A stretch of 11,607 bases of DNA from Acidobacteriota bacterium (GTDB taxonomy: Bacteria; Acidobacteriota; Terriglobia; UBA7540). Shown here in pieces: positions 6,379-11,607 of the stretch. The notes under the pieces were generated by a model. That model did not search any database. It was not told where the DNA came from and saw only the letters and a program-made list of their open reading frames with translations. The stretch is from assembly GCA_021827255.1 (NCBI GenBank), contig JAKAWO010000066.1, positions 1 to 11,607 of the forward strand, given 5' to 3'. Position 1 is the stretch's first letter, and the number at the start of each line of letters is the position of its first letter. The translations under genes and the position numbers were made by a program.

Positions 6379-6620
6379 GAGGCGCCGCCGCGACGGCCAT
6401 CATAGCGCCGTTGGAAGCCCGGAGGGTCAACTGGGCGGAACTGCCGGCTCCTCAGCCTCGTCAACCTGCGCAAGCAGACTCGGCTTATCCCGCAACGGCT
6501 CGCCAGCGCCCCAAATGCGGCATCATGTCGAGCGATAGATTGGAAAGACCAAGTGGTGGGGACGCGAACTTCAACCCGCGCCTGCAACTCGGAAGGGGAG
6601 GGTGCGCCCGGCGGTTGCCG
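6312..6620. other. 309-base convergent spacer without a gene
   Basis: This stretch separates the stop of the receiver-PilZ gene (+) from the stop of tdh (-). Apart from repeat copy B at its left end I see no convincing ORF with a ribosome site, no RNA gene and no hairpin with a T-run. Neither converging transcript therefore has an obvious intrinsic terminator. The open frames crossing it run into the antisense of tdh and look like by-products of high GC. Confidence 0.6.
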
Positions 6621-7646
6621 TCAGCTCCAGTTAAGGATGACCTTCCCGCACTGTCCGCCGCGCATGACTTCAAAGGCGGCGCGATATTCCGCGTAGGGAA
6701 ATTGGTGGGTGATCATCGGGCGAATGTCGAGTCCCGACTGCAACATGACCGTCATCTTGTACCAGGTCTCATACATTTCCCGGCCGTAGATGCCTTTGAG
6801 GGTGAGCATATTGAAAATGACGGTGCGCCAGTCTATCGCAAAGTCTTGATCGGGGATGCCCAGCAGGGCGATTTTGGCGCCGTGGCTCATGTTGGCTAGC
6901 ATCTCTCGCAACGCCTGGGCGCTGCCCGACATCTCGAGGCCGACGTCGAAACCTTCCGTCATGCCGAGGTCTTTTTGCGCCTGTGCCAAGCGGCTGGGGC
7001 GGGCCTCAAGGGCGCGGGTCACGCCCAGTTTTTCCGCCAGCTTCAGGCGGTGAGGATTGAGGTCCGTAATCACCACAAACCGCGCGCCGGCGTGGCACAC
7101 GACCGCCGCGGCCATCAAGCCAATGGGACCGGCGCCGGTGATAAGCACGTCTTCGCCCGACACCGGGAAAGACAGCGCGGTGTGAACGGCGTTGCCGAAA
7201 GGGTCAAAAATCGCCGCCACGTCAAGGTCCACTGAATTGGCGTGGCGCCAAATGTTGCTCATCGGGAGCGCGATGTATTCCGCGAAGGCGCCCGGCCGGT
7301 TCACCCCCACGCCTTGGCTGTGAGCGCATAGATGCCGCCGGCCCGCCAAGCAGTTGCGGCAGCGCCCGCAGACCACATGGCCCTCTCCGCTGACGATGTC
7401 GCCGGGGTGGAAGTCATTCACGTTGGAGCCGACCTCCACAATCTCGCCGACAAATTCGTGGCCAATGACCAGCGGCACAGGGATGGTTTTTCGCGCCCAG
7501 TCGTTCCAGTCGTCAATGTGAACGTCGGTGCCGCAGATCCCTGTCCGCTGCACGCGGATGAGGACATCATTGATTCCCGGCCTCGGCTCCACGACCTCCT
7601 CCAGCCAAAGACCGGGCTCGCGTTTGCTCTTCACTAGAGCCTTCAT
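6621..7646 (-). CDS. tdh: L-threonine 3-dehydrogenase
   Basis: A zinc-dependent medium-chain dehydrogenase of 341 residues, the same length as E. coli Tdh. It oxidises L-threonine to 2-amino-3-oxobutyrate with NAD+ in the cytoplasm, the first step of threonine breakdown to glycine. The catalytic zinc site is C38 (TGICGTDVHI), H63-E64 (GHEFVGE). The structural zinc Cys are C93, C96, C99 and C107. The NAD-binding loop is GAGPIG at 171-176, with an Asp after the second strand (VITDLNP) that selects NAD over NADP. WNDWA and the EMSGS and KGIYGREMYETW stretches are typical of Tdh rather than sorbitol dehydrogenase. The ATG at 7646 has GGGAG 9 bases upstream. The partner kbl (2-amino-3-ketobutyrate CoA ligase) is not in the window; the gene upstream is a sugar transporter 78 bases away, probably co-transcribed. 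Confidence 0.93.
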   Translation of the reverse strand: MKALVKSKREPGLWLEEVVEPRPGINDVLIRVQRTGICGTDVHIDDWNDWARKTIPVPLVIGHEFVGEIVEVGSNVNDFHPGDIVSGEGHVVCGRCRNCLAGRRHLCAHSQGVGVNRPGAFAEYIALPMSNIWRHANSVDLDVAAIFDPFGNAVHTALSFPVSGEDVLITGAGPIGLMAAAVVCHAGARFVVITDLNPHRLKLAEKLGVTRALEARPSRLAQAQKDLGMTEGFDVGLEMSGSAQALREMLANMSHGAKIALLGIPDQDFAIDWRTVIFNMLTLKGIYGREMYETWYKMTVMLQSGLDIRPMITHQFPYAEYRAAFEVMRGGQCGKVILNWS

Positions 7647-7724
7647 GCGCGGGAACTCCCTTCCCCGCTCCTGCCGAGGATTCGCGCCGCCGCGCCGGGC
7701 CGAACCCGGAGCTTCCCAGGCGGC

Positions 7725-9047
7725 CTACCGGATCGCCAGCTTCTGCTCCATTTCTTCGAGCGTAATCCCTTTGGTTTCCGGATACAGGAACAGGACAACA
7801 AAAAACTGAACGACCATCATGAAGGAGAAAAAAACGAAGGGATAAGCCCCCGAGGACGCCGCCATCACCGGGAAAATGCCGGAAATTAGCGCGTTCATGA
7901 ACCAGTGCGTAAAGGTTCCGAGACTTTGACCTTTGGCCCTGACGGCGTTGGGAAAGACTTCGCTGATAAACACCCAAATGACCGCGCCCTGGGAAAATCC
8001 GAACGAAGCAATGAAGCCGATCAACATCCAGACCAGCAAATTTCCGTGCCGTGAGGTGAAGAAAATATCGGCGACGCCCGCCAGGGAGAGCGCCATTCCC
8101 ACTGAACCGATCAGCAGCATAGTCTTGCGGCCGAGCTTGTCTATGACCGCCATGGCAATGACGGTAAAAACCAAATTCGTCGCCCCGACGGCCACCGCTT
8201 GCAGGTCTCCGGAAACTTTGCTAAAGCCTGCTTGGGCAAAAATGTTGTTGAGGTAGTAAAGAATGGCGTTGATGCCGGAGAGCTGGTTGAACATGGCAAT
8301 CGAAACCGCCAGGAAGATCGGGAAGCCATACCGCCGGGAGAACAGCGGCTCGGCGTGGCCCTCAGAGGCCAGCGAGGCGACGATCTCCTGAAGGTCAGAC
8401 TCGAGGTTCTCTTCTCCCGTCAACTGCAGCACGCGGCGGGCTTCCTCAATCCGGCCCTTCTTGACCAGCCAGCGAGGGCTGCGCGGGATGCCGTAAAGCA
8501 TCGCCAGGAAGAGCGCGGCCGGCAGGGCGGCGACTCCCAGCTCCCACCGCCACTCCGCGGCGCCAAAGCGCATCAGCCCGATGAGGTAGTTTGAGAAATA
8601 GGCTAGCAGAATGCCAAAGACCACGTTGAACTGGAAAACGCCCACCAGCCGCCCTCGCCATTTGGCGGGGGAGATTTCCGCGATGTACATCGGTCCGAGC
8701 ACTGACGAGCCGCCGATGCCGAGTCCGGCGACAAAGCGCGCCGCCACGAGCGACGGCCAGCTCCAGGCGAGGGCGCAGCCGAGCGCGGAGATAACATACA
8801 AAACGGCCATCGCACGGAGGCTGTCCCGGCGTCCGAAGCGGTCACCCGGGATGCCAGCGAACATGGCGCCGAAGACCGTTCCCCAGAGGGCGATCGAAAC
8901 CGTCAGCCCCAGCGAGGCGGCCGAAAGGTGGTATTGGACGGTCAGGCCGTGTGTCGTGCCTGCAATGACGGCCGTGTCAAAGCCGAACAGGAGACCGCCT
9001 AGAGCGGCGACCACCGTGCTCTTCAACAGGGATGCACTCAGTTTCAT
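7725..9047 (-). CDS. MFS transporter, sugar porter family
   Basis: A 440-residue inner-membrane protein with about 12 helices, of the sugar porter family (proton-coupled or facilitated hexose or pentose uptake; XylE/GLUT-like). Family signatures occur in order: FGFDTAVIAG after helix 1, GDRFGRRDS at 68-76, YIAEISPAKWRGR at 121-133, PRSPRWL at 188-194 (usual PESPRWL with E changed to R), QLSGINAILYY at 255-265, DKLGRK at 303-308, SEVFP at 362-366 and PETKG at 423-427. The exact sugar cannot be given. The open frame extends upstream to 9188, but those 47 residues are Arg/Pro-rich and not membrane-like. Homologues start close to helix 1, and GAGG lies 4 bases before the ATG at 9047, so this start is chosen. 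tdh follows on the same strand; the HD-domain gene is divergent. Confidence 0.92.
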   Translation of the reverse strand: MKLSASLLKSTVVAALGGLLFGFDTAVIAGTTHGLTVQYHLSAASLGLTVSIALWGTVFGAMFAGIPGDRFGRRDSLRAMAVLYVISALGCALAWSWPSLVAARFVAGLGIGGSSVLGPMYIAEISPAKWRGRLVGVFQFNVVFGILLAYFSNYLIGLMRFGAAEWRWELGVAALPAALFLAMLYGIPRSPRWLVKKGRIEEARRVLQLTGEENLESDLQEIVASLASEGHAEPLFSRRYGFPIFLAVSIAMFNQLSGINAILYYLNNIFAQAGFSKVSGDLQAVAVGATNLVFTVIAMAVIDKLGRKTMLLIGSVGMALSLAGVADIFFTSRHGNLLVWMLIGFIASFGFSQGAVIWVFISEVFPNAVRAKGQSLGTFTHWFMNALISGIFPVMAASSGAYPFVFFSFMMVVQFFVVLFLYPETKGITLEEMEQKLAIR

Positions 9048-9163
9048 GACGCCTCGCAGAATCCGCCGCCGGTCCGAAGTCAAGAATTTATCATACCCGC
9101 CCGCGGCTGGAGCAGGCATTGTACCAGCCCGCGCCAGGAATCGTCGGCGATCTTCCAAAGGGC

Positions 9164-9178
9164 GTCCCAAGTTGGGAC
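9164..9178. promoter_or_regulatory. Candidate operator: 15-bp palindrome in the divergent spacer
   Basis: GTCCCAA-G-TTGGGAC is a perfect 7-bp inverted repeat with one central base. It is flanked by direct repeats CCAAAG at 9155-9160 and 9178-9183. It lies between the divergent sugar-porter and HD-domain genes, 34 bases before the TATAAT of the latter, where a dimeric regulator could act on both. No regulator gene is adjacent. Confidence 0.4.
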
Positions 9179-9205
9179 CAAAGCCCACGCTCCCCCGCCC
9201 GGTCG

Positions 9206-9224
9206 GAGGGTTATAATGACCCTC
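9206..9224 (+). promoter_or_regulatory. TATAAT box inside an inverted repeat, before the HD-domain gene
   Basis: A perfect TATAAT (9212-9217) is centred between GAGGGT (9206-9211) and ACCCTC (9219-9224). No -35 match lies 16-18 bases upstream. Start of transcription would be near 9224, leaving a short leader before the GAGGAGG ribosome site (9237-9243). The same bases followed by TATTTTTC (9225-9232) also resemble a small intrinsic terminator on the plus strand. Promoter is favoured because no plus-strand gene lies upstream. Confidence 0.45.
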
Positions 9225-9246
9225 TATTTTTCACGCGAGGAGGATT

Positions 9247-9813
9247 ATGGAACGCGAAGCCGCCTGGGCGCTGCTCACCAGTTACGTCCAGAATGAAAAT
9301 CTCCGGCGTCACATGCTGGCTGTGGAAGCCTGCATGAGAACTTACGCGCGCAAATTCGGCGAGGAGGAAGAGCCGTGGGGCGTAATCGGGCTGCTGCACG
9401 ATTTCGATTATGAGGTTCACCCCAACGCGCCGGACCATCCGCTCAAGGGGAGCGAGATTCTGAAAGAGAAAGGCGTTTCGGAAGAAATTCGTCGCGCCAT
9501 CCTTGGCCACGCCGAATACTCCGGCGTCCCGCGCGACACGCTCGTGGCCAGGGCGCTGTTCGCTTGCGACGAGCTGGCCGGCTTCATCACCGCCTGCGCG
9601 CTGGTGCGCCCGGACCGCCTCGCCACGCTGGAAGCGAAATCGGTGCGAAAACGAATGAAAGACAAAGCCTTCGCGCGCTCGGTGAGCCGCGAGGATATTA
9701 TCAAAGGGGCGGAAGAACTCGGCGTGCCGCTCGATGAGCACATCGCTTTTTGCATCCAGGCCATGCGCTCGATCGCCCCGGCGCTCGGCCTTGCGGCCGC
9801 GCCGCCCCCGTAG
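9247..9813 (+). CDS. HD-domain phosphohydrolase-like protein
   Basis: A 188-residue cytoplasmic protein with a single HD domain, the metal-dependent phosphohydrolase fold. Likely metal ligands are H22 (LRRHMLAVE), H51-D52 (GLLHDFDYE) and D108 (FACDELAGF), with further conserved His at 64 (DHPLKGSEIL) and 88 (ILGHAEYSG). From memory this matches a widespread family of about 190 residues, with KSVRKRMKDKAFA and DIIKGAEELGVPLDEHI near the end, usually annotated only as HD or HDIG hydrolase. The natural substrate is not established; nucleotides or other phosphoesters are possible. It lacks the HD-GYP extension, so cyclic-di-GMP hydrolysis is unlikely. GAGGAGG stands 3 bases before the ATG. The gene ends 15 bases before the convergent RNase gene and is divergent from the sugar porter. 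Confidence 0.88.
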   Translation: MEREAAWALLTSYVQNENLRRHMLAVEACMRTYARKFGEEEEPWGVIGLLHDFDYEVHPNAPDHPLKGSEILKEKGVSEEIRRAILGHAEYSGVPRDTLVARALFACDELAGFITACALVRPDRLATLEAKSVRKRMKDKAFARSVSREDIIKGAEELGVPLDEHIAFCIQAMRSIAPALGLAAAPPP

Positions 9814-9828
9814 CGTCACCTTGCGGGC

Positions 9829-11217
9829 TCAGAGCGAGACCTTTTCCAGGTATTGCGGGGCGCGGACGTTCCACCTTAACTGCCCGGAAATCTTTTCTCG
9901 CAGCGACTCGCTGGCTTTCGGTTCGCCGTGGGTGAGGAAGGTCTGCTGCGGCGCTTTCGGAAAGCGCGCGAGCCAGCGGAGGATTTCGCCGTAGTCGGCG
10001 TGCCCACTGAGATTTTCCAGACTCTCGATGCGGGCGCGGACGGGGATTTCGCGGCCATGCATTTTTACGGCGGGCGCTCCCGACTGGATTGCTCGCCCGC
10101 GCGTTCCGGCCGCTTGAAAGCCTACGAACAAGATCGTGTTGCGATGGTCAGGCAGGCAGCGGGCCAAGTGGTGCACGACGCGGCCACCCGTCGCCATGCC
10201 GCTGGCCGAAATGATGATCATCGGATAGCGGATGTTGTTGAGCGCCTTCGATTGCTCCACGCTGCGGTCGAAATGAACGTTGGGCTGGGAGAAAAGCGTG
10301 AGGCCGTTCTTTTCCAGTTCGTCAACATTCAGATTGTGTTCTTCGTGATGCTTGCGGTAAAGGTCCGTGGCGTCAATCGCCATCGGACTGTCCACGTGAA
10401 TGGGCAGCGCCGGCATCTTTTCTTGGCCGCTCAGCTCGCGAAAAAGGAACAACAGCTCCTGCGTCCGCCCGATGGCGAACGACGGGATGACCACCGACCC
10501 TCCCCGCCGTGCCGTTTGAGCGACAATCTCGGCCAGCCGGACGCGGAAATCATCCTGCGGATGCAGGCGGTCGCCATAGGTGGACTCGCAGACAAAATAA
10601 TCGGCGCTCTCCGGCACGACCGGCTCGGGAATAATCAACTGCGGAAAGCGTCCCACGTCGCCTGAAAAAAGAATGGTCTTGGTGGCGCCATTCTCGCGCA
10701 GGGTGACATGGACCATCCGCGCGCCGAGGATGTGTCCGGCGCGGAAAAATTTGAGCGAGAAGCGCGGCGAAGGTTCAAACGGCTTTGACTCATCCACCTG
10801 GTGGAACAGCTTCAGCGACTCTACGGCCTCATCGTGAGTGTAGAGCGGCAGCGCCGGTTGGTGCTTGCTGAAACCCTTTAGGTTCGCGTAGGCAGCGTCT
10901 TCTTCCTGAAGATGGCCGGAATCAGGGAGCACGAGCTGCGCCAAGTCCTCCGTGGCCGTGGTGCACCAAACCTCGCCGCGAAAACCATCTTTCACGAATT
11001 TCGGAATGTAACCGGTATGGTCCAGGTGGGCGTGCGTCAGCGCCAGCCAGTGAACGCTGGCGGGAGGAATGGGCAGCGGGTTCCAGTTCCGCTGGCGCAG
11101 CTCTTTTTCCCCCTGGAACAGCCCGCAGTCAATCATCAGCCGCTCGCCGCCCGCCTCGAGCAGATACTTCGATCCGGTTACGGTTCCGGTCGCGCCCAGA
11201 AATTGGAGAGTAGCCAC
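9829..11217 (-). CDS. Beta-CASP metallo-beta-lactamase-fold RNase (CPSF73/YSH1-like)
   Basis: This 462-residue protein has the full beta-CASP ribonuclease layout, close to Thermus TTHA0252 and archaeal/eukaryotic CPSF73-type nucleases. The metallo-beta-lactamase part has HAHLDH at 62-67, H162 in AGHILGA and D187 in FSGDVGR. It is split by the beta-CASP insert (about 210-390), with motif A in CESTYGDR (E211), PSFAIGRTQE at 245-254 and SASGMATGGR at 337-346. The core then resumes with motif C H406 (LSGHADYGE) and H430 (THGE). All expected zinc-binding residues are present. It should cut or trim RNA in the cytoplasm; RNase J is a distant relative with a different C-terminal region. It starts with GTG. 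The preceding gene on this strand is a damaged membrane-protein gene 66 bases away. Confidence 0.93.
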   Translation of the reverse strand: MATLQFLGATGTVTGSKYLLEAGGERLMIDCGLFQGEKELRQRNWNPLPIPPASVHWLALTHAHLDHTGYIPKFVKDGFRGEVWCTTATEDLAQLVLPDSGHLQEEDAAYANLKGFSKHQPALPLYTHDEAVESLKLFHQVDESKPFEPSPRFSLKFFRAGHILGARMVHVTLRENGATKTILFSGDVGRFPQLIIPEPVVPESADYFVCESTYGDRLHPQDDFRVRLAEIVAQTARRGGSVVIPSFAIGRTQELLFLFRELSGQEKMPALPIHVDSPMAIDATDLYRKHHEEHNLNVDELEKNGLTLFSQPNVHFDRSVEQSKALNNIRYPMIIISASGMATGGRVVHHLARCLPDHRNTILFVGFQAAGTRGRAIQSGAPAVKMHGREIPVRARIESLENLSGHADYGEILRWLARFPKAPQQTFLTHGEPKASESLREKISGQLRWNVRAPQYLEKVSL

Positions 11218-11222
11218 GGTTT

Positions 11223-11227
11223 CTCCT
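11223..11227 (-). promoter_or_regulatory. Ribosome binding site supporting the GTG start of the beta-CASP RNase
   Basis: AGGAG on the minus strand lies 5 bases before the GTG at 11217. The product from this GTG begins MATLQFLGATGTVTGS, the usual beginning of this family, so the non-ATG start is well supported. Confidence 0.75.
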
Positions 11228-11283
11228 TTGACCGATGGAATGCGCAGGGGGCGCGTTTTGACGTCCGACGTCGTCGCCCTGTC

Positions 11284-11578
11284 CTAACTCGACATCAGTC
11301 CCGAAAGCGCGAACAGGAGCCAGCCCATGATCCGCAAGGCCAAGATGACGACCAGGACCTTCCGAGAAGTTTGCGCAGGGGCCTTGCAGATCTTAATTAG
11401 GCCGGCAACGACACACGCGAGAGCGCCTGCAAACACACAAAGCAAAGATAATGGACCAGCCGCTGCCATAAAAGCCGGGCGAAATCCAGCGACGGATGCC
11501 CGTTTCCACAAACATCCCGATGAACACCACGAATGCACTCGCCAAAATCCATAGCCGGCCAGGCCCAAGAACTTTCAT
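11284..11578 (-). pseudogene. Small membrane protein gene interrupted by an apparent frameshift
   Basis: Two overlapping frames each hold part of one plausible protein. From the ATG at 11578 (or GTG at 11596) the first frame gives MKVLGPGRLWILASAFVVFIGMFVE...GSGWSIIFAL, then degenerates into CRRSRVCRCRPN and stops at 11393. One base over, the second frame carries CVFAGALACVVAGLIKICKAPAQTSRKVLVVILALRIMGWLLFALSGLMSS to the TAG at 11284; its own upstream part is not membrane-like. Joined near 11430-11460 by a +1 shift, they give about 98 residues with three hydrophobic helices. I do not recognise the family. The break may be a real mutation, a sequencing or assembly error, or less likely programmed frameshifting. 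No strong ribosome site is visible. Confidence 0.5.
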
Positions 11579-11607
11579 GCCCGCGCTTCCGGCCACGTTC
11601 CGGCCAT

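Noticed and set aside
9048..9188. 47-residue N-terminal extension of the sugar porter
   Set aside because: It is Arg/Pro-rich, runs through the palindrome-bearing spacer and is absent from the family. The ATG at 9047 gives a standard start just before helix 1.
9247..9813. HD-domain protein as a cyclic-di-GMP phosphodiesterase acting with the PilZ regulator
   Set aside because: It lacks the GYP motif and extended helices of HD-GYP enzymes, and the two genes are 3 kb apart in unrelated units.
9928..10665. 245-codon plus-strand ORF opposite the beta-CASP RNase gene
   Set aside because: It is fully antisense to a gene with intact catalytic motifs and shows no recognisable domain.

Overview
The window is a GC-rich bacterial chromosomal segment made mostly of housekeeping and metabolic genes on both strands. 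Gene content and protein style suggest a soil-type Acidobacteriota or similar deep-branching bacterium: a GDSL-hydrolase C-terminus of the kind common there, a receiver-PilZ fusion, an agarase-like glycoside hydrolase and a beta-CASP RNase. This placement is inferred, not proven. I see no CRISPR array, transposase, phage gene, toxin-antitoxin pair or recognisable defence system.

Left part (1-3820). The C-terminal part of a GDSL/SGNH-type hydrolase (+) enters from the left edge and converges on the rpsO-pnp locus (-). That locus encodes ribosomal protein S15 and polynucleotide phosphorylase, with a strong intrinsic terminator between them. Behind rpsO, on the opposite strand, lies a tRNA-Leu(CAG) with a near-consensus promoter.

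Middle (3820-6620). A secreted clan-A glycoside hydrolase resembling agarases (-) is divergent from a receiver-PilZ response regulator (+). The spacer between them carries candidate promoters both ways and a possible 50-residue ORF. Downstream of the regulator is a 309-base gene-free stretch. Its first part is an imperfect copy of a segment found upstream of rpsO and the tRNA.

Right part (6621-11607). A sugar-porter MFS transporter and L-threonine 3-dehydrogenase lie in tandem (-), 78 bases apart. The transporter is divergent from a small HD-domain phosphohydrolase (+) across a spacer with two neat palindromes, one of them enclosing a perfect TATAAT. The HD gene converges on a beta-CASP metallo-beta-lactamase-fold RNase (-). 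Upstream of that RNase is a small three-helix membrane protein that appears split by a frameshift.

Two RNA-processing enzymes (PNPase and the beta-CASP RNase) fall in the window but are about 7 kb apart and not co-transcribed. The main unexplained items are the dispersed direct repeat, the palindromes at 9164-9224, the frameshifted membrane gene and the short ORF at 5358. None amounts to a clear new system.
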